The notes beneath the pieces were generated by a model that was not told the origin of the DNA, ran no database searches, and saw only the letters and a program-made list of their open reading frames with translations. From positions 992,001-1,056,000 of the forward strand of contig NC_019936.1 of the NCBI RefSeq assembly GCF_000327065.1: 64,000 nucleotides of DNA. Direction: 5' to 3'. Every line of letters starts with the position of its first letter. Position 1 is the first letter of the stretch. Shown piece after piece: positions 1 through 9,326 of this stretch. Both the position numbers and the translations under genes were made by a program. The stretch is from Stutzerimonas stutzeri RCH2 (GTDB lineage: Bacteria; Pseudomonadota; Gammaproteobacteria; Pseudomonadales; Pseudomonadaceae).

Positions 1-1
1 A

Positions 2-2269
2 TTGCACCGGATCGAGGCGGTGAGGCCGATATCCAAGTGGATGCGGACGATGAGCTTGCCACCTTCCAGCTCTGAATCGGTTGGCTTCGAACTCCTTGAA
101 CCGCGAATCCAGCGCTGGATATGGACCGAGGGCTGGACCTCCCTACGCGATGCCCAGGAGCGTGCTATCCCTGCGCTCTTGGGGGCCGACCAGGATGTCA
201 TCATCGCGGCGGCTACAGCTGCAGGCAAAACCGAAGCCGCGTTTCTGCCCATCCTTACCAATCTCCTGCAGGACACGGAAAAGCCTGGGGCGGTGCTTTA
301 CATCAGCCCGCTGAAGGCTCTCATCAATGACCAGTGGGATCGTTTGGCGAGGCTTTGCGATGAGCTTGAGCTTCCTGTCATTGCTTGGCATGGGGATATC
401 TCAGCGAGCCGCAAACATCGCTTCCTCAAGTCCCCGGAAGGCATTCTGTTGATCACGCCGGAGTCGCTCGAAGCTCTGTTCGTGAACAAGGGAACCAGCC
501 TAGCGGGATTGTTTGCCAACCTGCGGTACCTGGTGGTGGATGAGCTCCATGCCTTTATCGGCAGTGAGCGAGGCAAGCAGCTGCAGTCACTCATGCATCG
601 TGTTGAAACAATCATTGATCGCCCCCTGCCCAGGGTTGGTCTTTCCGCCACGTTGGGCGACATGACGCTGGCTGCTGCCTTCTTGCGTCCCAATGCCCCT
701 CATCATGTGTCGGTGATCGAATCCAAGGGTAGCGGCCAGATACTTAAGGCTCAGATCAGAGGGTATGTGGAGTCCAAGAAAGCGCTCCCGGTACAGCCTG
801 AAGGTGACGATGTTTTTTCTCCGGACCATGCCATCGCAGAGCATCTCTTTCAGGTCCTACGCGGCAGCAATAACCTGATCTTCCCCAACAGTCGAACTCA
901 GGTTGAGTGGTTCGCTGACAATCTGCGGCGCCGTTGCGAGCAGAATGGTGTACCGAACGAGTTCTGGCCGCATCACGGCAGTTTGGCGAAGGACATTCGA
1001 GAGGAAACCGAGAAAGCGCTGAAAGCCGGTGACCGGCCTGCCACCGCAGTCTGCACTACCACGCTGGAGCTTGGGGTCGATATCGGCAGCATCAAGACGG
1101 TAGTGCAGATCGGGGCTCCGCCATCGGTAGCTAGCTTGCGTCAACGCTTGGGGCGATCCGGACGCCGTCCGGGAGAGGCAGCCATTCTCCGAAGTTACTG
1201 TAAGGAGCGTCAGCTAGACGATGGCTCGCCCCTGTCGGATCGACTTCGCCAGGGTTTGCTGCAAAGCATCGCGATGATCCGGTTGTTGATGCAGGGCTGG
1301 TTCGAGCCTCCTCGTGTTCATGGTCTTCATTTATCGACGCTGGTACAGCAGTGCCTCTCGGTGATAGCCCAGCGGGGTGGAGCTACAGCTGCAGAGCTGT
1401 GGAGCACCTTGATACGCAGTGGTCCGTTCACTGGGGTGGAGCAGGGCAGCTTCCTCAGTTTGCTTCGTGCCCTCGGTGAGCGCGATTTGATAACCCAGGA
1501 AACATCGGGGCTCCTGCTGCCCGGCGTAGTGGGGGAACGCCTGATCAACCACTACGACTTCTACAGTGCATTTGTCAGTAATGAAGAGTTCCGCCTGGTA
1601 TGCGATGGGAAACCACTTGGCGCATTGCCCGTCTCCAGGCCATTGACCGTCGATCAGCGAATCATCTTTGCTGGGCGCCGCTGGCGGGTGACGAGCGTGG
1701 ACACTGAGGCCAAGGTCGTTGTCGTGAGATCCGATCCCGGTGGTGCTCCCCCGTCCTTTGACGGGCTTGGAGCCCGTGTACATGATCGGGTTCGGCAAGA
1801 GATGAGGAGCGTCTTGTTGGAGGCGGACGTCTACCCCTATCTTGATACTACGGCACAAGAGCTACTAGCTCAGGCACGTAGCGCTTTTTCGGACCTTGGA
1901 CTGGCACATTCGAGCATGACCGAAAGCGGAGGTAAGACTTACCTTTTCAGCTGGCGAGGCGATTGGACAAACGATGCCCTAGCCATCTTGTTGACGCACA
2001 CCGGACTAGCCAGTGAGAACAGCGGGTTTGTCATCGAGGTTGAGGGAGATCGGACGTCGCTTGAAAGCAAGCTGCGTGAGATCGCCGAGTGGGACGGTAT
2101 TGATGAATCCGCTGTTCTGGCGGACGTACAGAACATGGCTCAAGAAAAATGGGATTGGGTGCTTCCGCCAGCATTACTCATGCAGTCTTACGCCACGATG
2201 CATTTGGACTTGGGTGGAGCAAAGGCCTTGGCATTGGCTCTAGTGAGCCAGCCTGCGGAGACGGCCTGA
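2..2269 (+). CDS. Lhr-like DEAD/DEAH-box helicase, probably cut at its 5' end
   Basis: This is a superfamily 2 helicase of the Lhr-like type, expected to move on or unwind nucleic acid with ATP. Walker A (A74-G-K-T77), a DELH box (D180-H183), the SAT motif (S215-T217) and motif VI (QRLGRSGRR around 380-389) are all present, so both RecA-like lobes are intact. About 350 further residues resemble the winged-helix/core part of Lhr. The frame is already open at the second base of the window (TTG) with no visible ribosome site; ATGs at 41 and 50 are alternatives, but a start upstream of the window is likely. Helicases of this kind often sit in multi-gene defence or repair modules, and the partner genes would lie to the left, outside the window. 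Family call is firm; cellular role is unknown. Confidence 0.85.
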   Translation: MHRIEAVRPISKWMRTMSLPPSSSESVGFELLEPRIQRWIWTEGWTSLRDAQERAIPALLGADQDVIIAAATAAGKTEAAFLPILTNLLQDTEKPGAVLYISPLKALINDQWDRLARLCDELELPVIAWHGDISASRKHRFLKSPEGILLITPESLEALFVNKGTSLAGLFANLRYLVVDELHAFIGSERGKQLQSLMHRVETIIDRPLPRVGLSATLGDMTLAAAFLRPNAPHHVSVIESKGSGQILKAQIRGYVESKKALPVQPEGDDVFSPDHAIAEHLFQVLRGSNNLIFPNSRTQVEWFADNLRRRCEQNGVPNEFWPHHGSLAKDIREETEKALKAGDRPATAVCTTTLELGVDIGSIKTVVQIGAPPSVASLRQRLGRSGRRPGEAAILRSYCKERQLDDGSPLSDRLRQGLLQSIAMIRLLMQGWFEPPRVHGLHLSTLVQQCLSVIAQRGGATAAELWSTLIRSGPFTGVEQGSFLSLLRALGERDLITQETSGLLLPGVVGERLINHYDFYSAFVSNEEFRLVCDGKPLGALPVSRPLTVDQRIIFAGRRWRVTSVDTEAKVVVVRSDPGGAPPSFDGLGARVHDRVRQEMRSVLLEADVYPYLDTTAQELLAQARSAFSDLGLAHSSMTESGGKTYLFSWRGDWTNDALAILLTHTGLASENSGFVIEVEGDRTSLESKLREIAEWDGIDESAVLADVQNMAQEKWDWVLPPALLMQSYATMHLDLGGAKALALALVSQPAETA

Positions 2270-2594
2270 ATCTAGCTTATTTGTGTGGTGCCTGCTTTGT
2301 TGAAAGCCGACTTTGGTTCATCTGCTGTAGATGAACCATAATCCATGCGCTTTTGTTGGTGCAATCTTTAAGCGTGCGTCGGTTGTCGGGCATTAGTAAA
2401 TGAAAGGCTACCGAGACAGTAAAGATTTGAAGTGAGCAGCCTTCAAGTTAATCAGGCGATCTACAATAAAGCCAGCGTCTAACCGAGTCGCATTGAAGCC
2501 AATTTAGTCAATAAACGTCTTTATCTATAGCGCGCCTCGGTTGCATGCGGCTTTTGATTAGGAATGCAATGGCGGGACATTAGCGCTTGCACGC
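2270..2594. other. Intergenic, with one hairpin
   Basis: No gene is supported in these 325 bases. The only structure is a 9-bp perfect inverted repeat (TGGTTCATC at 2314-2322, GATGAACCA at 2330-2338, 7-nt loop) about 45 bases after the helicase stop. It could end helicase transcription, but there is no strong T tract behind it. Confidence 0.5.
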
Positions 2595-3029
2595 TTACCG
2601 TGGCGCATTGAAATCCAAAATATCCAGTTGCTCGGTCAGCCAGCGATATGCCTGATATGTGCTATTAAATTTACGAACTAGGGTGCGTACACCTTTATCT
2701 ATGTTACAGTCGCGGAGCGTGAGGCCAAGACCTTCTTCGTCGATTTCGTAGGTCTTTGCTTTCATATCGCCGAGCTGCATCGCAAGCAGCCTAACGTCAT
2801 CGAGTGAGTGAATGGGGGCGATGCTGTGCTTGCGCACGTAGGAGCGTACCTTCTCTGAAAGCTCATTGAAGTCATCTGCATTAATGCGGTGGACTATATC
2901 ATCTGAATCTGGGATTTGCTCCGGATAGTCATCATCAAGTGATACGCAGTGTTCCACACCGTGAATGCTTGCTACTAGGTATTGACCGCCGACTTCGTCG
3001 CGCTCGCGGTTAAGAATTAGGATAGACAT
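2595..3029 (-). CDS. Uncharacterised 144-residue protein under a LexA-type box
   Basis: I do not recognise the family. The product is a soluble, acidic protein with no signal peptide or membrane segment; the first half is rich in Asp and Glu and the second half contains likely helices. The ATG at 3029 is preceded by a good ribosome site (GAGG, seven bases away on the minus strand). A palindromic LexA-type box lies about 70 bases upstream (3100-3115), so expression is probably induced by DNA damage. The gene stands alone, in opposite orientation to the helicase on one side and the recombinase-like gene on the other. An SOS-controlled unknown gene in accessory DNA could be a toxin, a repair accessory factor or a mobile-element regulator; nothing in the sequence decides between these. 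Confidence 0.7.
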   Translation of the reverse strand: MSILILNRERDEVGGQYLVASIHGVEHCVSLDDDYPEQIPDSDDIVHRINADDFNELSEKVRSYVRKHSIAPIHSLDDVRLLAMQLGDMKAKTYEIDEEGLGLTLRDCNIDKGVRTLVRKFNSTYQAYRWLTEQLDILDFNAPR

Positions 3030-3099
3030 GTTTTTTCCTCAGGTTGTTGTTCTGTTCATTATTCTAAGTTGCTCCGCTTTAAAAAGGCAATAGGCTATA

Positions 3100-3115
3100 C
3101 TGTATTTTTATACAG
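3100..3115 (-). promoter_or_regulatory. LexA-type (SOS) box
   Basis: CTGTATTTTTATACAG fits the CTGT-N8-ACAG LexA consensus, and the next bases outward on the 5' side (TA) also match the extended consensus. On the minus strand it is directly followed by a TATAGCCTATT stretch that can serve as a -10 region, so LexA bound here would block transcription of the 144-residue gene starting at 3029. Confidence 0.75.
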
Positions 3116-3595
3116 CTTATGGTTAACGCCTCGGAGGCCGTTCGGCTGGCTATCTAATGAGTGTCCGATCCAAAACCCATAATTTAAAAGTGGCATAAGC
3201 AGTATGTCGTGGGCAGTGGTGTCTCGGTAAGCGATTGCGCCAGTCCGTCGCCGACCCAGGCTGTGAGCGCAATTTAAAATTACTCTACTTGGTTCTCGCA
3301 TTTTAAAATGTGAATCGGCTGAAAGAGTGGAAGCACCTGCTCATACCCAGCGCTGTTCAGCCGGTCTATGTGCTGCTCCCGGCGGGTCGTCTTGTGGGGT
3401 CAGGTAACATGGTTCGTCCTTGGCCAACGAACCAAAGTCCTGAATTCGATATGGAAATGATAGGATTTTTTAGCCTTTGTAATACTTGGCTTTTGGGTTA
3501 TATAAAAAATAATGTTTTAGTTGTTGTTTTTTTGTTTTCGTTTTTGCAATAATTGATTGTGTGGCATGTGTCACGCAAATAATAAGAAGAATAGT
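3116..3595. other. Intergenic, AT-rich toward the recombinase gene
   Basis: No convincing gene. Short frames exist (for example 3310-3552) but lack a start with a ribosome site and resemble nothing known. The last 120 bases before 3596 are strongly AT-rich with T runs and probably hold the promoter of the recombinase-like gene. Confidence 0.4.
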
Positions 3596-4489
3596 ATGAA
3601 CGCAGAGACTCAAAGCGCCTACATTAGTTTGGCCAGTAACTTCTATGCGACTCGAATGCAGGGCGTTGAGCTTGATGAACTCAATATTATTGGTGCTTTG
3701 CTACGGGCTGCCCCCGATTATCGCCCGGATTATTACCGGCGCTTACGTAACGCTTTGGCGTTTGATCAAAAGCATCGAGGCAATTTCTGGGCTGCTCAAG
3801 AAATCAATCGGACGCTCAATCCGGTCACTGTGTTGAATCTTCCGCGCAAAAAAAAGCAACAACGTCCGCAAAAGCTTTCTACCGCTGATTTTGAGGCGTG
3901 GCTCCGATGTTTAGCTGAACGAGATATGCCTGTCGAAGCGGGAGCGTTAATGGTGATATCTCTTACCGGAGCGCGACCATGCGAGCTTAACGGAATCTCT
4001 ATTGATGGCCGGCGCATCCATATATCTGGTGCAAAGCTTAGCCACAACGGTTTACGCGGCGCTAGCCGAACGCTTGAGGCTGATGGAGACGTCTGCAATA
4101 TCTTGAGAAACGCTCTCGCTGCTTTTAAATGTCAGCCGCGCAGTATAGATTCAATACGCATTGCGCTTCACCAAGTCGCTACTGAGCTATTCGGTAGGAG
4201 GAAGGTGCCGAGTATGTACACACTTCGTCACCAGTTCGGCTCAAATCTGAAAGCCTCAGGCATGTCCGCAATAGAAATGGCATACGTCATGGGGCACCAG
4301 GCTACCGATTCGATTAGCCGCTATGGCGATAAAAGATTTGGACGTGCAGAAGCGGTTAAGGTTAAGCCTGCAAGCGATGCTGACTTTTCAAAGGTGAGAG
4401 ATACAGTGCCTGCTCGAATGCGTGCGGACGCCGTGGCCCTTAATGATCAGCGAGACTTGGATCGTAGGTCTGAGGTCGCTGACGGCTGA
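3596..4489 (+). CDS. Tyrosine recombinase-like protein with an altered catalytic box
   Basis: The C-terminal two thirds has the layout of a phage-integrase catalytic domain: an Arg in a TGARPCEL motif near residue 130, a LRHQF box near 210 and a GHQAT...SRYG segment near 235 carrying the late His and the nucleophile Tyr. The first His of the usual HxLRH box is replaced by Tyr (MYTLRH). The ATG at 3596 was chosen because an AAGAAG ribosome site precedes it; the frame is open 13 codons further upstream. At about 297 residues it is a small recombinase. It lies far from the two ssrA-proximal integrases and could belong to a separate element. Whether it is active is uncertain because of the altered box. 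Confidence 0.7.
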   Translation: MNAETQSAYISLASNFYATRMQGVELDELNIIGALLRAAPDYRPDYYRRLRNALAFDQKHRGNFWAAQEINRTLNPVTVLNLPRKKKQQRPQKLSTADFEAWLRCLAERDMPVEAGALMVISLTGARPCELNGISIDGRRIHISGAKLSHNGLRGASRTLEADGDVCNILRNALAAFKCQPRSIDSIRIALHQVATELFGRRKVPSMYTLRHQFGSNLKASGMSAIEMAYVMGHQATDSISRYGDKRFGRAEAVKVKPASDADFSKVRDTVPARMRADAVALNDQRDLDRRSEVADG

Positions 4490-4645
4490 GGTGATGTGGG
4501 GCGGCGGACAATCAGAGGAATTCCTCAGGCCATAGAGCGTTTGTATCTAGCTTTGGTTTCGATAGCGGCTTCTAACTTTACGTCGTGGATGCCCGGGTGT
4601 CTGTTATGTAATATTGCGCACATGGGTTGCTCACTGGCAGCTTGC
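4490..4645. other. Intergenic, nothing recognised
   Basis: Follows the recombinase-like gene; no open frame or repeat that I can support before the inverted-repeat element that begins at 4646. Confidence 0.4.
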
Positions 4646-4830
4646 GGTCGATTCTGTTGAAAAACTCCCGTTGCGATTTTCACCAACGAAAGTGCGTGCC
4701 TGAGGTTGAATCTGGATCATTGCGGAGGCTGAACTCCTCCAGATTTCGCGTAGCAACTCCTGAATCGGCCGCTTTTGCGGTTCTGTGTAAGTGAAGCGGA
4801 GCAGCGCCGACTTTTTCAACAGAATCGGCC
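4646..4830. repeat. Short non-autonomous IS remnant (MITE-like)
   Basis: Two 22-bp inverted ends, 4646-4667 and 4809-4830, match at 20 of 22 positions with a shared core CGATTCTGTTGAAAAA. Only 141 bp lies between them, with no transposase. Ends of this kind, reading TTTTTCAACAGAATCGGCC outward, are familiar to me from Pseudomonas insertion sequences, so this looks like an internally deleted element or MITE. No target duplication is obvious. The minus-strand frame inside it is too short to be a transposase. Confidence 0.6.
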
Positions 4831-4937
4831 AGGAGCGGTCATCCAGTTTCTACTAAAGCTAGGCTGCTTCAGGCCATGGCCGAATAGTTACCGCTGCTGC
4901 AGACTAGGCTCATTTCGCGAACCCAAGGACGAGTGGA

Positions 4938-6293
4938 TTGAATATCAGACGTGAGATGACCGATGTAGAGCTCTGCATCAATCTTGTGCCGGAGGCGGGA
5001 GAGCACTACCGCCGTGCCTTGGACGTGATGTTTGCCTATCCGGACTATGCAAAAACCCAGTTTCGGATTGTGGTTGAGCATTTAACCTCGATGCTGGCCA
5101 AGCGCTTCCAAGTGGAAATCGACCAAGTTGCTCTCTACGACGCAATCAACCAGTTGTCTGCGAGCCAGATTATCGACCATAGCCTGCGCTCTGATTTGCA
5201 TGCCATTCGCAAAGCTGGAAACGCAGTAGTCCACTCACAAGGAACCAGCACAGCAGGCTCAGGAGAGTCAGGCAGCAAAGAAGCTCATGGGGTAGGTGAT
5301 CTACAAAGCGCAGTAGATGCTCGGAAGACTCTGGTGGGGATATTCGAGAGCATGTTCCTACTGCTCAACAGAGGCGAGAAGTTACCAGCCATTACCACCG
5401 TCGAAGTCGGCGATTTTACCAGTCAGCAGACTCTCTGGAAGGCGGTAACGACCATGGACTTTGAGGCCAAGATGGCTGCTGGCCTAATTCTTGAAGCTCA
5501 GTCGATGGCCCCGATAAACAGTAAGGCACTACTTATTGGTTATAGTGAGGACGTGCATAAGAATACTACCGTCCGAATGGCTGCTGAGCTGTACTGGGCA
5601 GCCACTGAGATCAGTGCAGGGCTCGATAGGTTTAGCTTTAGCGAGATACATTTAAAGGGCGGGAAAGAGGCTTGTCTGTTTAAGCTGGCGAATACAGAGG
5701 CTCTATACCGATATGGCCAACTAACTTTTGATAAGAATGAGGGTGAGGAGAGTCATCGCCTGGGTGTAAAGGCATTGGAAATTGCAGCAACGCGTGGATA
5801 CCCCTCCGCCTGTGCGCTGTACGGTGATCATCTGCGTCAGAAGGGGCAGTTCGAAGATGCCTTGGCAATGTTTGAGGTAGCTTTATCTAGGGGTGAAATC
5901 ACTGCCTACGCTGGGTTAGCTTTTCTGCATCTCGAAAAGGAATCGCCCTTTTACTCACCAGAGAAGGCCGAGCAGTGCCTTGAAGATGGTATCGCTAGAG
6001 ATTGCCACCACAGCGAATATCTACTTGGCCGTTGGCTCTATGAAGGCAAAGAATTAGAAGAAGACAAGGAGCGGGGCCTTAAGCTCTTAGAAGCTGCTGC
6101 CGCAGGCGGACATGGGGTGGCAAAAAACTACATCAATTTTTGCGTGGAAGACCGATTCGCCAAGATGCTTCAGCAGCAGTTCCTGAATGCCCTTCCTTTC
6201 CTAGGGCCTAACACCGATGCGCCAAAACAGGGTCGAAACGAACCTTGCTCTTGCGGCTCGGGGAAGAAGTACAAGAAGTGTTGCGGGGCATGA
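4938..6293 (+). CDS. Sel1-repeat protein with C-terminal SEC-C zinc motif
   Basis: The protein has about 451 residues and three parts. The first ~110 residues are helical and resemble the DUF4145-type domain found in defence-associated proteins. Roughly residues 270-400 contain degenerate Sel1/TPR repeats (for example a run ending [19 protein letters not shown]), which usually mediate protein contacts. The last 20 residues are a SEC-C motif ([18 protein letters not shown]) that binds zinc through CxC...CC. TTG at 4938 has an AAGGAC ribosome site eight bases upstream; ATG at 4956 is the alternative. It stands alone. A cytoplasmic scaffold or sensor is plausible, but no enzymatic domain is visible. 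Confidence 0.75.
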   Translation: MNIRREMTDVELCINLVPEAGEHYRRALDVMFAYPDYAKTQFRIVVEHLTSMLAKRFQVEIDQVALYDAINQLSASQIIDHSLRSDLHAIRKAGNAVVHSQGTSTAGSGESGSKEAHGVGDLQSAVDARKTLVGIFESMFLLLNRGEKLPAITTVEVGDFTSQQTLWKAVTTMDFEAKMAAGLILEAQSMAPINSKALLIGYSEDVHKNTTVRMAAELYWAATEISAGLDRFSFSEIHLKGGKEACLFKLANTEALYRYGQLTFDKNEGEESHRLGVKALEIAATRGYPSACALYGDHLRQKGQFEDALAMFEVALSRGEITAYAGLAFLHLEKESPFYSPEKAEQCLEDGIARDCHHSEYLLGRWLYEGKELEEDKERGLKLLEAAAAGGHGVAKNYINFCVEDRFAKMLQQQFLNALPFLGPNTDAPKQGRNEPCSCGSGKKYKKCCGA

Positions 6294-6634
6294 TGGTTCA
6301 ACCCTAGGGGTTTGCAGTGGCGGGTAGTCCCCCATTTTTACACTCGCCAGAAGTAGAAGTCCGCTTTTGGTCGACTTTTGCCTGATGCGATGGGCTCAAA
6401 GCGGCCAGAAGCGGAAGCTGGCGACAGTGCATCGGGTGCCATGTTGTAGCCATCTGTCGATGGCAGCTTGCTGCAGACTGGTTTGTAGCACCTGTTGACA
6501 GCCTGCTGCCCCAGATTGATTAATAGCGGCAGATGAAAGCGCTTTACCGACTTGCCTTAACGTTAGAGAAGAGATTGAAGGCAAACTCGGGCTTTCTTGC
6601 GGCCTCTCCGCATGCTCTAACCACTCCAATTTGA
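6294..6634. other. Intergenic, nothing recognised
   Basis: About 340 bases between the SEC-C gene and the first transporter gene. A minus-strand frame (6396-6668) runs into the transporter start, but it has no recognisable family and I do not call it. Confidence 0.4.
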
Positions 6635-7558
6635 ATGGATGGTTTTCGCATGCCTGTTCGTCAGACATATCTATGCCTGTTAATCCTCGGAACCGCGTTC
6701 TGGGGGATTTCGTTTGCCTTCACCAAAGTGGGTGTTGCGGACGGGTCACCCTTCGTATTCCTGGGGTACAAGTTCGCACTCGCTACGCTAGTGCTTTGCG
6801 TGATCTTTTTCAGACGGCTGAAACTGATCAACAAAGAAACGCTCCTGGCCGGCGTGGCCATAGGTCTACCCTTGTGTTTGGGTAACATTTTCCAGACTGT
6901 CGGGCTTCAGCACACCAGCATCACCAACACCGCCTTCATCACTGGCCTGGATGTATTGCTCATCCCGGTCTTCAAGTGGGCTCTCTTTCGGAAGCGCGTC
7001 GAGCCTCGAATCTGGCTCTGCTGCGCCGTCGCGCTGACAGGGCTCTATCTGATCGTTACGAGGGCCGGGCTTACTCTGAATCCAGGTGACATCTGGATCA
7101 TGTGCTGTGCAGTCTTTTTTGCCGCATATGTGCTCACGGTTGGCTTCTTCTCGCATAAGTACGACTCGATGCTTACGGTCATCACTGCGCTGGCTACCTG
7201 CGCTACTGGATGCCTTTTTGCTGCACTTTTCGACGCTAGGGCCGAATGGGCCCCAATGGATTCCTCCTTCTGGGAAGGAGTTCTGTTCTGCGCGTTGCTC
7301 GCCACAGCCTTCATGTACGCGGTTCAGAGTGCTGCGCAGAAGTATCTCGAAGAAGAAAAAGTAGCCCTGACCTACCTGTTCGAGCCCATCTTCGCAGCAT
7401 TCGCGGGAGCGATGCTCCTTGGCGAAACCTTGGATGGAAGAACCCTGGCCGGTACAGCTCTCATCTTTTCAGCTCTGCTGATCGCCGAGATTGATGTACC
7501 CAAGTTCTTATCCCGCCTGCTGCGCGCCCTGTTTGCCCCGTGGGCTAGGCGCCAATGA
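6635..7558 (+). CDS. EamA/DMT-superfamily inner-membrane transporter
   Basis: A drug/metabolite-transporter family exporter of the EamA type: about 307 residues, ten hydrophobic segments in two five-helix halves. The first half starts GTAFWGISFAFTKVG and the second half contains the typical LFEPIFAAFAGAMLLGE box near residues 245-265. It would export a small metabolite across the inner membrane; the substrate cannot be read from sequence. The ATG at 6635 lacks a clear ribosome site and ATG 6650 is an alternative start. It is transcribed alone, convergent with the second DMT transporter that follows. Confidence 0.85.
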   Translation: MDGFRMPVRQTYLCLLILGTAFWGISFAFTKVGVADGSPFVFLGYKFALATLVLCVIFFRRLKLINKETLLAGVAIGLPLCLGNIFQTVGLQHTSITNTAFITGLDVLLIPVFKWALFRKRVEPRIWLCCAVALTGLYLIVTRAGLTLNPGDIWIMCCAVFFAAYVLTVGFFSHKYDSMLTVITALATCATGCLFAALFDARAEWAPMDSSFWEGVLFCALLATAFMYAVQSAAQKYLEEEKVALTYLFEPIFAAFAGAMLLGETLDGRTLAGTALIFSALLIAEIDVPKFLSRLLRALFAPWARRQ

Positions 7559-7670
7559 GTATTTGGATGGAATTCTGTGGAGGCTTTGGTCGGTAGCTGC
7601 CGGAGGCAGCATTTGGCCGAAAGCGCCCGCTCTGCAGGTAGGCGAAGCGCTTATAACAGTGAGACATGCT

Positions 7671-8642
7671 TCACGATGTAGCCTTGGCCCGTGTCTTCAC
7701 GATCGCAAGGAGAACTCCCGCAGAGATTGCAAGTACTCCCGCTATGAGACTGGCACTCAAGGTCTCACCGAGCCAGAACACCGAACTCATCAAGCCCACC
7801 AGGGGTACGCCCAGCATGGCCAGCGACATGCTGGTCGCGGGCAACCACATGCTCGCAGCGTTGACGGCGCAGAAGCAGAAGGCAGTAGCCAGCGGGCCGA
7901 CGAACAGAATGATCTGCCAGAACGCCACCGAGCCATCGCCTGTGAACGGCCCTTCGACGATTCGCGCTAGTGCCAGCAAAGGAACCGTAGCGACGAGCAT
8001 CTGCCAGGGGGCGAGCTGGTAGGCCGTGGCGCGAACCTTGGCGTAGCGCAGATGCAGGATGCACAGCGCCCAGCAGGCCGAGGCGATGAGCAACATCAGG
8101 TTGGCGCGCACCAGGCTCGCATTATTCCAGTCAAGCGTCAGCGGATTGAACAAGACGGCTACGCCGAACATGCCGAGGGCGGCGCCGAGGAGCTGACGAG
8201 GGACCAGCCGCTCACGAAAGACGAGCACTGCCAGTGGCGTCACCCACAGCGGGGTGGTGTAGGCGAGTACGGCCGAGCGGCCCGCCGGGATATCGGTCAT
8301 GGCCAGCGCGCCGAGCAGTGTGAAGGCGAGCATCTGCAGGAGCCCGACGCTAAGCAGGAGCGGCACGTCGCCTCGGCTGGGTCGATAGAGGGTGCCGGTC
8401 AGCAGCTGCAGAAGGAACAGGCACAAGGCGCCCAGTGCGAAGCGGCTGGCTGAGAACCAGACGGGTGTGACGTGGCCAAGTCCTGCCTTCATCACCGGCC
8501 AGTTCGCGCCCCACACCAGAATCGCCAAGAGCAACAGCACCATGCCCTTGAGTCGAGGCGTCAATAAGGTACGGCTGGATACCGGGGTGTTTCGTGCTTC
8601 GGTAGTTAGGCTGTGCGGGCAGGTCATCACCGTGGCCTCCAA
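7671..8642 (-). CDS. EamA/DMT-superfamily transporter, divergent from an Lrp regulator
   Basis: A second EamA-type exporter of about 323 residues with ten predicted membrane helices, starting at VLLLLAILVWGANWPVMKAG near residue 35 and carrying the TPLWVTPLAVLVFRERL box of this family near residues 130-145. It is unlike the neighbouring transporter in detail, so this is not a recent duplication. The gene is divergent from an Lrp/AsnC regulator whose start is 122 bases away. This arrangement is common for amino-acid exporters, which suggests, as inference, that the substrate is an amino acid and the control is by Lrp. Confidence 0.87.
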   Translation of the reverse strand: MEATVMTCPHSLTTEARNTPVSSRTLLTPRLKGMVLLLLAILVWGANWPVMKAGLGHVTPVWFSASRFALGALCLFLLQLLTGTLYRPSRGDVPLLLSVGLLQMLAFTLLGALAMTDIPAGRSAVLAYTTPLWVTPLAVLVFRERLVPRQLLGAALGMFGVAVLFNPLTLDWNNASLVRANLMLLIASACWALCILHLRYAKVRATAYQLAPWQMLVATVPLLALARIVEGPFTGDGSVAFWQIILFVGPLATAFCFCAVNAASMWLPATSMSLAMLGVPLVGLMSSVFWLGETLSASLIAGVLAISAGVLLAIVKTRAKATS

Positions 8643-8764
8643 TAGCTATTCGTGTTGAGAACAGCCTAAGGGGACCGAGGCGGAGAAGCTTTCCTAAATG
8701 GCCTAGATTGTTTCTAATTGCAGGAAAATATTCTGTTATATGGTATTTATGAGGAATATTTGAA

Positions 8765-9250
8765 ATGCGTAAATTGGATCGGATCGACATCGGCATTCTC
8801 AACCGACTGCAAGAGGATGCCCGCGTCACGAATGCTGAGCTGGCGCGCGCAGTCAATCTTTCATCAACGCCATGCTTCAACCGGGTCAAGGCCATGGAGG
8901 AGCTGGGGCTGATTCGACAGCAGGTCACGCTGCTGGCTCCTGAGCTGCTGGGGCTCAACGTCAACGTATTCATTCACGTCAGCCTGGAGAAGCAGGTAGT
9001 CGATGCGCTGGCGCGTTTCGAGAGTGCCATCGCCGAACGCCCGGAGGTGATGGAATGCTATTTGATGACAGGGGATGCCGATTACCTGCTCCGCGTGCTG
9101 GTGCCTGACATCCAGGCGCTGGAGCGCTTCATCCTCGATCACCTGACCAAGATTCCCGGCGTCGCGAATATTCGCTCGAGCTTCGCGCTGAAGCAGGTGC
9201 GCTACAAGACGGCGCTGCCGTTGCCACCCAACGGTTTGGTCGTTGGATGA
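8765..9250 (+). CDS. Lrp/AsnC-family transcriptional regulator
   Basis: A 161-residue leucine-responsive-type regulator. The N-terminal helix-turn-helix ([20 protein letters not shown], then [21 protein letters not shown]) covers residues 4-45. The C-terminal RAM/AsnC effector domain includes [21 protein letters not shown] near residues 95-115. GAGG lies seven bases before the ATG at 8765. It is divergent from an EamA exporter and most likely senses an amino acid and controls that exporter and itself. The ligand cannot be assigned. Confidence 0.93.
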   Translation: MRKLDRIDIGILNRLQEDARVTNAELARAVNLSSTPCFNRVKAMEELGLIRQQVTLLAPELLGLNVNVFIHVSLEKQVVDALARFESAIAERPEVMECYLMTGDADYLLRVLVPDIQALERFILDHLTKIPGVANIRSSFALKQVRYKTALPLPPNGLVVG

Positions 9251-9326
9251 TACGGGTTCCGAAGGTGGGGTCGCTCATTCGGCAGTACTACCAAAAACCC
9301 TACCGCTGCGAGTACGTGCTCGCTCG

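Noticed and set aside
3310..3552. Short plus-strand ORF, 80 codons
   Set aside because: No ribosome site, no family and AT-rich low-complexity end; it is more likely the promoter region of the next gene.
6396..6668. Minus-strand ORF of 90 codons upstream of the first DMT gene
   Set aside because: No recognisable family and it overlaps the transporter start on the opposite strand.
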